Assembly (NCBI GenBank): GCA_029204225.1
Contig: CM055105.1
Location: 16,625,353 to 16,689,352, forward strand
Origin: Diphasiastrum complanatum
Lineage: Eukaryota; Streptophyta; Lycopodiopsida; Lycopodiales; Lycopodiaceae
DNA: 64,000 nucleotides
Reading direction: 5' to 3'
Position numbers and translations under genes: made by a program. The notes beneath the pieces were generated by a model. The model made no database searches and had not been told where the DNA came from. It saw only the letters and a program-made list of their open reading frames with translations. Shown in pieces: positions 37,171-49,399 of this stretch; the stretch's first letter is position 1, and each line of letters starts with the position of its first letter.

Positions 37171-37899
37171 TGATGGGGCAAGGGGATAGAAGAACGCGAA
37201 CGAAGAAGAGAGCAGAAATATTGCAGAACAACTCTCCCATTACAATCAACTGCTAGATGCAAAAACAATCTAATAGAAAGGTTACGCTAAATATAGTCAC
37301 AACTTTAAGTGTTCTAATTGTCCAACAGGATCGTAAAAATAATTCATACTCACAAAAACAAGAGTACAATCCACCGAAGAGATTAGAAATGGTTTGTGTG
37401 TGGTATTACTGAAATATGGATTCAATGTGAAGTTTGGTTCTGAAATAAATGGAAAGAGCAATATGATATCGCGAGTTCCTCAGGCATCAAAGACAGCCAT
37501 CATCTGATAAGAAGCGAAGGAGTCGTAGACGTCTGTGTTCTGATCATATTGAGTAAACAAGCATAATCAAACAGTGATAAAGTGCATTCAATCACAACAA
37601 GAATTCATCTACATTATACACAGATAGAAAAGCGTGCTGCTGTTATATTACACTGAAGCACAATAAAATAGCAATTACAACCAAAATGACAGTGTAACTG
37701 GGAGGCTCAAATTATATGTCTCATGTATGGAGCGTCTCAAGTAATCTGTGCTGGGATGATCTATTTATAGATTGATTTTATGTATTAACTACATTAAAAT
37801 GTTTGTCATCTAAATAGGGAAGTCGTTGTACTTGGAAGTGTATGGCTTTTGTGACAAATGTACATAGTGTATACTGTCAACCTATAGGGAATGTTGACA
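37171..37899 (-). repeat. Copia D 5' LTR (putative)
   Basis: On the minus strand it would run TGTCAACATTCCC ... TTGCCCCATCA, followed by the PBS. A TATA-type box (ctataaatag on the minus strand, ~37762-37771) sits in the expected U3 position. Its 37258-37708 part is repeated in inverted orientation at 38106-38556. Confidence 0.6.
37258..37708 (+). repeat. Left arm of ~450-bp inverted repeat (LTR copy, minus)
   Basis: Reverse complement of 38106-38556 at high but imperfect identity (for example tgcaaaaacaatctaataga here against tctattagactgtttttgca there). Part of the copia D LTR. Confidence 0.9.
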
Positions 37900-38105
37900 T
37901 GGACGAGGACGTCGCAAATTATCTCACTTCACTTTTAGGAAAAGTGGCTTTCTCTCACTTTGCAAATTCTGGGAAGTGGTTGAGAACGTCCTTCGTTCAA
38001 AGATAAATGACCTTCGTTCTTTTTCTCTCTTCGGGTTTTTTGCGAAAAGGCCGAAGGTGCCCTAAAACAGTTCAAGTCTTGAAGTAGATGACATTCAAAA
38101 ATTTT
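37709..38105. other. Spacer between inverted LTR copies
   Basis: Unique sequence of about 400 bp including the U3/TATA part of the left LTR (to 37899); from 37900 on no recognised content. Confidence 0.6.
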
Positions 38106-38556
38106 CTCTCTCGAATTACGCCATCATTTTGGTTGTAATTGCTAATTTATTGTGCTTCAATGTAATATAGCAGCAACACACTTTTCTATTTGTGTATAAC
38201 GTAGATGAATGCTTGTTGTGATTGAATGCACTTTATCGCTGTTTGATCGCGCTTGTTTATTCACTCTGATAAGAACACGGACGTCTATGACTCCTTCACT
38301 TCTGATCAGACGATGGCTGTCTTTGATGCCTGAGGAACTCGCGATAGCATATTGCTCTTTCCATCTATTTTAGAACCAAACTTCACATTGAATCCATATT
38401 TCAGTAATACCACACACAAACCATTTCTAATCTCTTTGGTGGACTGTACTCTTGTTTTTGTAAGTATGAATTAATTTTTAAGATCCTGTTGGGCAATTAG
38501 AACGCTTCAAGCTGTGATTATATTTAGCGTAGGCTTTCTATTAGACTGTTTTTGCA
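38106..38556 (+). repeat. Right arm of ~450-bp inverted repeat (LTR copy, plus)
   Basis: Second copy of the copia D LTR, plus orientation, truncated at both ends: it lacks the TATA/U3 part and the last ~87 bp present in the left copy. Confidence 0.85.
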
Positions 38557-38739
38557 AAATATAGGTCTGGGCCCTCATATGATTATTAATTACTTTATTG
38601 ACCAAGCTCGGAATGATGAGGCATAACTAATAACCACATACGCTGGAGTGACCGGCTATTCATGTCAGGACTTATTCTGAATCCCACATACTGGACATGG
38701 ACGTAACACCATGTATATAAAGTTTGTTGCTAGTGATAC

Positions 38740-39715
38740 TGTCATTTTTTTATCTATGTAGATGACATTGTCCTTTGTGTAAGTTGTATCAATTTAGTTG
38801 AAGAGACTAAAGTTGCACTTGGAAAAGAGTTTAAGATGCAAGATCTAGGAGAGATCCACTATATCTTAGGCCTAGAGATTGACTTTCATGATGATTATGC
38901 TTTTATTTGTCAATCTAGATATGCTCTTTCTATGTCGAAAAATTTTCATTTGGAAAGTTGTAAGGCCATTGATACACCAATGGAATATATTGTAAAAGAT
39001 CCTAATAAAGGTGATGAAAGATCCTTTGAGGACATCACACTGTTTAGGAGTCTTATTGGCTCCTTGATATGGCTTGCCATCACTAGACCCGACTTGAGCT
39101 ATTGTGTGCACAAGCTGAGTAAATCTATGCAAGATCCAAAGATCCATCATTGGAAGATGGCCAAGAGGGTGCTAAGGTACAGTATCTTCATCACATGATT
39201 ATGATTTACTTTACAAGAGTGAAGATCTATCCATTATTGGCTACTCGGATTTGGACTTTGCAAGTGATAAGGTGGATCGAAAGTCCACAAGCGCATATAC
39301 TATCTTTTTTGGAGGAAATCTCATATCTTGGCTTTCCAAAAAGCAAGATACTATCTCTCTTTCTTCATGTGAGGCCGAGTATGAAGCACTCACTACATCA
39401 ACAAAAGTAGTGCTTTGGATCAAGAGAATTTTATTGGAGCTAAAGTGCATCAAGGAGGATGATCTACCATTGATCTATTGTGATAATATCTCGGCCCAAG
39501 CCCTTGCTAATAATCCAATATTTCATGCAAGGAGAAAGCACATAGAAGTGGCACACCACTTTGTGAGAGAAAAGCTTATTGGAAGAGAGATCCATTTGGA
39601 GCATATTGATTCATCTTCATGTACTGCCGATCTACTCACCAAGCCTCTACTCAAGAGTTCCTTCATCAAACATAGATCTAATCTTGGAATGATTCCAAGA
39701 TCCATGCTTTTTTAG
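38740..39715 (+). pseudogene. Copia E: RT active site to end of RNase H
   Basis: Starts just before the RT catalytic motif FIYVDDIVLC (38748-38780), continues LGEIHYILGLEIDF, FRSLIGSLIWLAITRPDLSY, then a frameshift near 39180, then RNase H (SDLDFASDKVDRKSTSAYT, SLSSCEAEYEALTTSTKVV, IYCDNISAQALANNP, HIEVAHHFVREKL, ADLLTKPL). Ends with TAG at 39713-39715. N-terminal RT, integrase and gag are absent; 38557-38740 is a short uncharacterised junction. Confidence 0.9.
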
Positions 39716-39953
39716 ATTAGATATCTTTTTAGTTGGAGTTTATCTATCTTATCTTTATGGGGTTGACAATGTTTGTAAGTGGATAGGGCCAATTTAGGCT
39801 TTGTTTATAAAAAGTCAAGTACACTTGTTTTTACTTGATTAGACCAAAAGTCAAAGATGGCAAGCTGGAGCTAGTTAGGTTGCTTACACATGTCAAATTT
39901 AGGTTTGTTGAGTGATGCTCCCTATGTGGTGGCAAAAGTCAAAGGGTCCAATC

Positions 39954-40175
<222 letters not shown>

Positions 40176-40368
40176 TGTTGTAAGGGTCCAATCAAAAGTA
40201 AGGGATGATGAATCACTCATCCACTGTAGGATTAGAGCGGCTATGATTAAGGGGTCCAATAGGAATCAAGCATGGATCTCCACCAATTTTATATGTACTT
40301 TGAATTCCATCGTAATACTAAGTGAGTTTTTGAGTCAATTTGGAGATCTATCAATTTTGCTTGTATTG

Positions 40369-40504
<136 letters not shown>

Positions 40505-40749
40505 CCGAGACCAATTACTCTATTCTCTCTCTACCCGAGGAGAGGAGCTTGTTGATACTTGGTTTTTTTCATGAAGTACTTCTACACGTGTGAGAGGTGT
40601 TTGGTTATGAGTGTATGCATGTAGAATGGTCTTTTTACCTTAGATTTTGTCATTGATCTTGGATTTCAATCAATAGAAGATCTATAGTGCATGAACCAAG
40701 CTTAGGAGATCAATTTTACACATTAGGACATTCCCACACGTGTGAATTT

Positions 40750-40812
40750 TCACATCACTAACAATATCACTCGGCAGTCCATACAACCGAAATAATTCCT
40801 CAACAAAAATCT
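40750..40812 (-). pseudogene. Gypsy integrase scrap (about 20 codons)
   Basis: Minus strand encodes FVEELFRLYGLPSDIVSD, matching integrase segments of the chromovirus copies at 34980-35030 and 54690-54760. It is wedged between the copia E LTR and the copia A leader. Confidence 0.75.
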
Positions 40813-40858
40813 ATTGGAAAATCAGGCTTTGATACGAAACGAAATGAAATTTAAACAA

Positions 40859-40870
40859 GCTCTGATACCA
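40859..40870 (-). promoter_or_regulatory. PBS downstream of copia A copy-2 LTR
   Basis: TGGTATCAGAGC on the minus strand, one base beyond the LTR end at 40872. Confidence 0.85.
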
Positions 40871-40871
40871 C

Positions 40872-41499
40872 TGAAGTGAAATAATCGCGAAGCAAAAACA
40901 ATCACGAATGAAATCAATTCGGATGGAGTTCGGATATGATTGCTGGTCACTGCCTGCTATATCATCCCTACAATCCTCCAGAATGTAGACAGACACTGCT
41001 GATCTATGCTATAAATTAATTTAGCATTCAACAAGATTGAACCAATGTGCGGAATAGATAAAACAAGTGAATGAGATACACGAACAATAGCAGACAATAA
41101 TTCATTCAAGATCAGACAAAATTTAGAATGATATGTGCATAACAACTACAACATCATCTATTGATCCTCTTGGTTTCAAGCACTATGTGATAGACCCACA
41201 TAGCACATTGGCATGAGAGAAGCGGTGTTCTCCCAAGAGTAGTACTGTCTCACTTACTAGCAGACTTCTTGGATCTCTGTGGATCTTGCTTACAAAATTG
41301 TCTCGCTCACTGACGAACTTTTCTATTCTATATTTTGTCTATCTGCGTCTGTATATTTTGATGCATCTAGCAATTGTATATACTCAGAGTAACATTTCTG
41401 ATCAGATAGATTAAACAAACTATAACTAATCATGGATTACAAGAGCGGTAGATTAGGCACGTCCTAACGCTCTTCTACTGACGTCATCATATCAGATCA
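40872..41499 (-). repeat. Copia A copy-2 LTR
   Basis: Minus strand TGATCTGATATGATGACGTC ... TTTCACTTCA. Matches the copy-3 LTR (48437-49140) throughout, including cctacaatcctccagaatgtag and gcatgagagaa segments. It lies after the RNase H end but is itself followed by a PBS and leader. Confidence 0.8.
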
Positions 41500-41573
41500 G
41501 GAAGCTGTACTTCATGGTACTTATTTGATCTTCATGGTCCTTTGGAGCGTGAAGAGTTTTGTGTCGCTTCACG

Positions 41574-43105
41574 TCATTTGACTTTCTCTTGTTGTTCGTG
41601 GTGTTCGCGAACATTTTTCTTTCGTGTCTTTTTGTCAGATTGGGAGTTGAGAGCTAGCAGAGCTTTGGTAACAAAAACATTTTGTTTCTTCAACTCCCTC
41701 TCAAAGCATGATAGCTTGATGACTCCAAGACTGCTCCTCTGTTTCTCGAACAGACCTTTGTCTAAGGCCTTTGTGAAAATATTAGCAACCATCTCCTTCG
41801 TTCCAATGAAAGTCTTTGTCAAGTGTATTGCGGATGTATTGTCCATCTACAAAATCAGGGGTTCATTCCTCGTTTCACCTAGTTCATCAAGGGACTGTTT
41901 GAGCCAAGTGATTTCATTGGCCATCTTTGCTGCTGATAAGCGATGAGGGCTACATTGTTACTTTCTCATCTGGGCAGTGTACAATATCCGAAGAAGGTAC
42001 TTAGTCACCTCCATCAGAGTTCTATTCTTTCGTTCTACAACACCGTTGTGCTGTAGTGTGTAAGCTGTAGTCCTTCTATGAATGATACCACGATCATTAC
42101 ATAAGTCAGTGAAGTGATTCGAGATGTATTCGCCACCTCGATCTGTCCTGATATGCTTCACTTTGTTGCCAATGCATCTCTCTGCCCAATTCACATACTT
42201 TGTGAATTTATCAAGTGCTTCTGATTTATTCTAGAAGCACTTGATAAATCAATGAACTATGGCGAATTTACTATAATCATCAATGAAGGTTATGTAATAT
42301 TTTGAGCCTCCTACTGAGATCACATTGAAAGGCCCACAAATGTCAGAATGCACTAACTCCCAAATCTTAGTCGTTCTGTAGGAGTCTTTGACAAATGGAG
42401 TGTGAGACATCTTACCCTTCAGACATGCATCACAGATGGTCGAATTGTTCGCATTCGAGATGCTGACCCCTGTTATTGCTCCATGATGGCTTGCTTGGTA
42501 AAGTGCCATTGAGCTCATATGGCAGAGTCTCCTGTGCCATAGAGTGTCTGACGAATCATCATGAGTCTGATGCATTTGATATGCAGGCAGGAGTACCTTC
42601 AGGTGATATAGATTACCTTTTCTTCTGCCTTGAGTGATCAGGGCATTGGTACTGGCATCAACAACGTTGCATGCTTCGTTAGAAAACATCACACACATCC
42701 TTGCATCAGCTATTCTTGCCATGAAAGCAAGTCCTGCTACAGTGTAGGCATGAACAGAACATCTTCGAGTCGTCTGTCTTTTCCATTCATGTTGAGCCAC
42801 AGTGGACCAATACCCTTCACTTGATGTTTGGATCCATCTCCAAGAACAATGAATCTTGAAGGATTTGCACTTCGGAAATCAGACATAATTCGTCTTGATG
42901 TCATGAAGTGTGAGGTAGCTCCTGAATCTAGGATCACCTCTTGTGTGTCAGGTGTTGACACTGCACACACATCTACACAAATGTAGGCGGTCAAACAATT
43001 TCTATTCGATCTCTCTTCGCCCATTTTTGAGCTCTCTGGCTCCTCGACATAGGATGAACTGTTGTTGTTCTCCTGTTTGTTCTGTGCTGATTTGTTTCTT
43101 GGGTT
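41574..43105 (-). pseudogene. Copia family A, copy 2: internal deletion derivative
   Basis: Minus strand. End of gag (NNNSSSYVEEPESS), protease (EVILDSGATSHFMTS, a complete active site), pre-integrase (WHRRLCHMSSMALYQASHHG), integrase first half ([53 protein letters not shown]) and then, after a junction near 41960, the RNase H end (AAKMANEIT, MDNTSAIHLTKTFIGTKEM, IFTKALDKGLFEKQRSSLG). The rest of integrase and all RT are deleted, and inside RNase H about 29 residues present in copy 3 are missing. Frames are also shifted near 42225 and 42770. Confidence 0.9.
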
Positions 43106-46100
43106 CTTGTAGTTGATGAATCATATACTCATAAAGATAAGCAACTAAGAGATAACGATTCTCAAATGGATTGTATACTCTTGTTATTCATGTTTTTGAC
43201 ATATATATTATGAACATACTATATCCCATTTTGCTTGGGCATACACAATATTTAAATTAGGAGCATCATCAACTACTTGATATGAATCTAACCAAACTTT
43301 ACCTTATTGATTGTTATTATTGAATGGCATAAATCATCTTTTAATGACACCTGGATTACTTCTTGTGGAGCATTAACGATATGTGTATACCTAAAGGTAT
43401 ATAGATTATAATCATCTGATATTTTTGCTAAGCTTAATAATTCATGTAGCCTAGTTAAATAAAATTATTCAAACTTTTGTAGTTTTATTGAACCTACTGG
43501 TCACTATATTATTGAATAAAAAGAATTATCTTTCTATGACACTTGAAATCCTTCTTGTGGAGCATGAACAATGTGGGCATTTTCAATTATAGCCATTTGT
43601 CATGATTCATGTATCTCGGCTTTTGATTCATTAATGCACAATATGATACACAAAATTGGAATAAATTCACAATCTTCTATTCAAAAATATTTGCTATACA
43701 ATCATACATTAAACTAGTTATGATATGTCTAACAACCATGTGATTATTTGGTAAGAATAGTCATTGAAATCATTCACATATACGAATGATGCGTACAAAT
43801 TTTATGAGGTCATCACTAATTCAGAATATAATGGCCATGCAATTTAAATTAGAAGAACCATAATGATGGAAGGTGATAGCATGTGCCATGATTCTGACTT
43901 CAAAATAAGATGAGTCAATATTTCTTGCAAATCAATCAAAGTGGGTCAACTTCATAATGTTCACAAAAAATTATGCAATTGTAAATTCATTTCTTGTGAG
44001 TTTTAAAATTCAAAACAAAGATTTAGTCATGCAACTCATATTTTAGTGCATCAAATGATGCAGATTGATTTAATTGGATATGTATTTTTAGTGAAGCAAG
44101 TTGCCTAATGTGATTTGTGTATAGTTGACACACTTTCTTATGCTCAAAGCTTGCACACAAGACATACTTTACAGTAACATGTAATACCTTTACATGCCAA
44201 TGCTTTTATGGATACAAAAACAATACTTACATAGATCCAAGAGGTATATGGAACACCAAACTCGAAAAATGTGTAGACCCAAGTAGCCAAGAAAATGACT
44301 TGCAAACAACATGCAACCTATATTCTCTTTAAGATCAATGCAACAAAGTAATTATGATATTTCTACTTGATAGATTCTTGCATGATCTTTAAAAGCAACA
44401 TGTGCAAGCACATTAGAGATGACTTAAAAATTAAGCTTCAGAGTCATTGTTGTAATGGTTGTATTAACTTATGCTTTAATACTAGATACTCATTTAGTAA
44501 AGTACATAAGGATAAATATGGTAGATAATTCCAATACAATTTATGTTATAACTTAAAATTTTGTGATATTTAATAAAAAGGTTCATAAGTTTATTCCCAA
44601 ATTTTACAATTGATTTATATTTATTGACTTTCAACCAAGTATATCTCTTTTGAATGTACTCCTAGAATTTTACATGGGTACATTTTATGTACTTCTTTGA
44701 ACATTTACAAAGAAAAAACCTCATGAAACTTTTTAGATAATTATCAAGAAAAGTCTAGTATTTATTTTGTAAGAATTTCAAGACATAGTTGACACTTTTG
44801 GAGTTTTTTAGCAATGCACTTTATTCTCCTAGTTAAATCTAGCTATACTTGTAATGAATGTATTGTTGTCTCTCTTAAGAGTAGCATTATGAAAATGGTC
44901 AAGTATATGAAAGCTTTTGTTACAATAAAACATAATGTAATTTATCATGTTAAAACACTATGAATATAACATGATGCTATTCATAGCAAAATTGAGATTT
45001 TGGTCCACATGAAAATTTGTAAACTTTGAACTAGATGACCACTAAATACGAAATAACAAAATGAAATTTCTTGAGAAAATCAATCAATTGTTCTTCTATC
45101 TATGATTTAAGCTTGCACAATTTTGTAGAAAGTGCTAAAGTACATTATTTCTATGTTTGGGTTGGAAATTCTAAATGGTAAAACTTGAGCTAAAAGAAAA
45201 TTTAAATCCACTAGACAAAGTATAGTCAATTGGAGAACGACATGATACTCAAAAGTACAATGTGTTGAAGCTTACCACAATTCACAAGCTAATAAGACTA
45301 TCGATTGACCATTGGACAACCTCAATCAATGATTTAGATATGATATATACTCTAGATTATGAATCGAAGAAGTTCAATCTTGTAGAACACACTATGATAC
45401 CATACCAAGCAACTATGAAAGAGTACTAACCAATAATGATGACACAACCTAGGAACTTGATCTGAACACCACAAAAGAATTGTGATTTTCATATTCCAAC
45501 AATATAATCTTTATACATATTTTGACCCTGTTGTGCATAAGAGACATACGTAAGAAGAAAGTGAAAGTGATTAGAAAATGTCACATGACTGAAATGCAAC
45601 ATAATAATTAATAACACATCATACAATAAATATAGCATACTTGACTGCCACGTTTGTTTTTTGTTACAATTTAACTTGTATAAGTGACACTACATAAGAC
45701 ACTTTTCAATTTTGTATGATGAGCATTGATCTAATCATGCCAATGTATATCTCGTTTGTAACTAGCTTATGTTAATTTTGTGTCTACATTGCTTTTAGAG
45801 TACAATGCTTATGTTACTCCATGCTTAATGTTGAAAGGTTTTTTTGTATTTGTTGCTATAATCTGTAAGGTCCTATTATCATTGGTATCAAAATTATGTA
45901 GTGGTGGATTTGTAGCCAATGGACCTGTAGTCAATGGACTCAATTTGAGAAGTTAAGATAACCAAGCTGAGAGAAAATTCTAGGTTTAAGAATTAACATA
46001 GTTGGAAATCTAGAGAGGTGTTGAGCAAAAATGCTTAATTTACACTCAATTGAGCAATATTCTCAAATGGAGATTAGTAGGTCTCTAACAAAGTCATTAG

Positions 46101-46239
46101 AAGGCTATGAGTAATCTATTGCAATTTTCTCAACATTCTAGGATCAATAACAGCCTATGATCTACAATGTAGAGAAGCTCCAAAAATCATCCTTGAGATT
46201 TTCTCCTAAAAGCTAATCAAATGAGTATTTTTTCAGTAC
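43106..46239. other. AT-rich 3.1-kb block without coding, between two copia A copies
   Basis: Begins abruptly inside copia A gag sequence and ends abruptly where copia A copy 3 begins in its integrase-RT linker. Strongly AT-rich with many short near-repeats (for example cttcttgtggagcat at about 43360 and 43552) but no recognised protein, LTR or terminal repeats. Could be a non-autonomous element or ordinary intergenic DNA. Confidence 0.5.
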
Positions 46240-48405
46240 TTGACTTGTCGCAAGTGATAGAGGGAGCAGAGGATGAACACGAAAACAAAGATTTTCGAGT
46301 CGGGTCTCATTTGAGTGATGAATCTGAAGAAGAAAGATTCGAGAGGCAGCCTACTGCTATATTCCTGTAACCAGGATGGTTCCGGACCTAGCAGAGCAGA
46401 CAAAGGCAAAGGCATTGTTGTCTCAGGAGGATCTCCTAGAAGGTTGACTAGACCACAAAGAGTGCCAGCAAGATATGTGCCAAACAGGTCAGCTTCCACA
46501 TCAGAAGAGTTCTGTGGATTCAGTGGCGAACCACAGACTTTCGAAAAAGCAATTGAATGTCCAGAAAAGAATAGATTGATTCAAGCCATGACCGAAGAGA
46601 TGGAGTCCATGAGAAAAAACCAGGTATGGATGTTGGATCCATTACCACATAAGTGCAAGACTGTCAAATGCAAATGGGTTTTCAAGCTCAAGTACGGACC
46701 AGATGGGAATGTCACGAAGTACAAGGCAAGGCTCGTAGCGAAGGGATTCTCTCAGAGATACAATATTGACTCCTCTGAAACCTTCAATTCTGTCGTCAAA
46801 TATTCATCCCTACGATTGTTATTTGCATATGCAGCACCTTATGACCTCAGGATCCACATTGTGGACGAGAAGATAGCCTTCTTGCATGGTGAACTAGATG
46901 AAGAGGCCTATATGGATCAACCCCCAGGATATGTCTCAAATTCACTCTATGATTATGCATGCAGAATGCATAGAAGTATCTACAGGCTAAAACAGTAAGC
47001 CCGACAATGGTATAAGGATAAAGATCAAGCCTTGAAATCATTAGGATTCAAGCCTCTCTTGGCTGATTCTAATGTGTATGTCAGAATTACAGATGGGCAT
47101 ATCATCATTGTGGTTGTGTATGTGGACGACACTCTGATACTCTGCAGGAGTGAACTACTGATTGCTGAAGTGAAGACAGACATCTCGAAACATTTCGAGA
47201 TTGTGGATCTGGGGGAAGCTAGGGGTCTTGCAAATTGAAAGGGAATATGAGGGAGGTGAGCTATACCTTCACCAGTCTAGATACACCCAGAAGATCTTGG
47301 AGGATTTTGGGATGCTGAATAGCAAAGGAGCGAATACTCCAATGCTCACAAGGACGGTGCTGACAATGATGACTGTCCAAAGTTTGAGGAAGAGAGAGAA
47401 CAGATGCAGCTCACACCTTACAAGAAGTTGATAGGATCACTGATGTACCTTGCAGACAGCACACGTCCTGATATTGCTTATGCAGTGTTCAGGATGAGCC
47501 AATTCTGCACGAATCCAGGCTTGACACATTGGAAGACTGCAAAACGGATTTTGCAGTATCTTCAATTAATGAGGGATTATGGCTTGTGCTATTGTTGTGA
47601 TGCAAGTTTCAGTACGCTTTCCTACAGTGATGCTAGCTGGGCATCTCTCAAGGATGATTGTAAAAGCATCTTACGAGGATGCACCATCGCATTAGGAGCA
47701 GCAGTTCTTTGGGTCAGCAAGAAGCAGACCGTTGTAGCCCAGTCATCCTGCAAAGCAGAGTATGTTGCAACAGCAAAGATGGCCAACGAGATAATCTGGC
47801 TAAGGCAGTTCCTAGATGAATTGGTCGAAACAAGAAATGAGCCTCTAGCTTTGCAGATGGATAACACCTCTGCAATACATCTAACAAAAGATCCTGTGTT
47901 CCATTCGAGAACGAAGCATATTGCGATCAATTATCACTTGATCAGGGATCTAATTGAAAAGAAGATGTTGCAGACCACCTTCATCGGAACAAAAGACATG
48001 CTTGTTGACATCTTCACCAAAGCCCTGGACAAAGGACTTTTTGAGAGACAAAGGAGCAGTCTCGGGATCGTAAAGCTATCATGCTTTGAGAGGGAGCTGA
48101 AGAAACAAAACGTTTCTATTTACAAAGCTTTGCTAGCTTTTAGCCCTCTGCCTGACGAAGATGTTCGTGAACACAAAAGTCAAGAGACACAAAGCACAAA
48201 AGCTTTGCGGACACCTGACGGGAAGACACGAGTCACGAAAGTTTCACGAACACTTTATAGGAAGACACGAACACGAAAGATTTGCGAACGAGAATCTTTT
48301 GCGGTCCAGCACGAGAAAGTCAAACGACAGAAACAAAAGCCACGACGCGACATGAAAAATGCCGCGAAACCTTTTCTGTCCTCATGCTCCAAAGGGTACC
48401 AATAA
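46240..48405 (+). pseudogene. Copia family A, copy 3: linker, RT and RNase H
   Basis: Starts in the acidic linker (EGAEDEHENKDF), then RT: EEMESMRKNQVWMLDPLPHK, CKWVFKLKYGPDGNVTKYKA, RLVAKGFSQRYNID, FLHGELDEEAYMDQPPGYV, stop at 46996-46998 (KQ*ARQWY), the active site VVVYVDDTLILCRSE near 47110-47150, a frameshift near 47215, LYLHQSRYTQKILEDF, another shift near 47390, LIGSLMYLADSTRPDIAYAV, and RNase H (YSDASWASLKDDCKSI, QSSCKAEYVATAKM, QMDNTSAIHLTKDPVFHSR, DIFTKALDKGLFERQRSSLG). It ends with an unusual Lys/Arg/Thr-rich tail of ~90 codons up to TAA at 48405. Confidence 0.92.
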
Positions 48406-48436
48406 GATCAAGCAAGTACCCAGAAGTACAGATATC

Positions 48437-49140
48437 TGATCTGATGGCATGATGTCAGCAGATACACTCTAGGTCATGGCTAATCCGCCACTCTTGTAAT
48501 TTTTTGATTAGTTGTAGAATTAATTACTCTAATCTAAAAGGTTACAAAGAGCAACTATATACTTACTGGATGATATTTGACATAAACAGAGACATACACA
48601 AAAAAAAAAAGTAGTCTGATGCTAGTAAGCAATCAAGATGAAATGTAGACAAGAAGTCCGCATGCATGCGAGACAAGTTCTGTGAGCAAGATCCATAGTG
48701 ATCCACAGGTCCGCTAGTAAGCAAGACATCCACTCATGAGAGAACTGTATTTCTCTCATGCCAAGGCACTACGTGGATCTGCATGTAGTGCTTGAAGAAT
48801 CAAAGGGAAAATCAATAGATGATCTCGTAGCCATTGTGCACATCTCGTAGCCATTGTGCACATTGTGCACATGTCAATTTATGATGTATGATCTTGAATG
48901 CAAATGTGTCTGCTGTTATTCGTGTGTCTGATTATCCCATTCATTTAAATTTCACACATTGGTTGAATTTGTTGAATGCTGCATTAATTCAAAAACGTAG
49001 TCAGCAGTGCCTGACTACATTCTGGAGGATTGTAGGAGTGATTCAGCTGGTAGTGTCTAGCGATCGCATCTGAACTCCATCCGAATCAAAAACTATTCGC
49101 GATTGTTTTGCTTTCGCGATTTTTTTTCTTCATTGCATCA
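48437..49140 (+). repeat. Copia A copy-3 3' LTR
   Basis: TGATCTGATGGCATGATGTC ... TTCATTGCATCA, about 704 bp, homologous to 40872-41499 in reverse. Contains an extra local duplication ctcgtagccattgtgcacat (48824-48863). Unlike copy 2 it is not followed by a PBS. Confidence 0.75.
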
Positions 49141-49235
49141 GTCTTAGTAGGGAGACCATGGCTATATCAAGCCAATGTTATTACCCATTGTAGGAAGAAG
49201 GAGATTACCTTCCGAGACCAGATGGCGAAATCAAA
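49141..49235 (+). pseudogene. Gypsy protease scrap
   Basis: Encodes VLVGRPWLYQANVITHCRKK and EITFRDQ, closely similar in pattern to the protease end at 57170-57245 (VLLGRPWLRVAQVAHNWGTG). Starts exactly where the copia A LTR ends. Confidence 0.7.
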
Positions 49236-49399
49236 AAGGTACTTGATACATTCAATCCTTGGGTACATATTCACCTCAATACATGCCAGCCAAGAAAATG
49301 CACATTTGTATGTGCCAAGAACCTACTTACTTAGGACTGCCCATTCTACCTTTGGGCACATGCCTTACATAACTACCAACTCGTTTCACACTATATTGA

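Noticed and set aside
37258-38556. Large foldback DNA transposon
   Set aside because: The left arm is followed by a PBS and copia gag in the correct orientation and has a TATA box outside the arm, so the arms are LTR copies.
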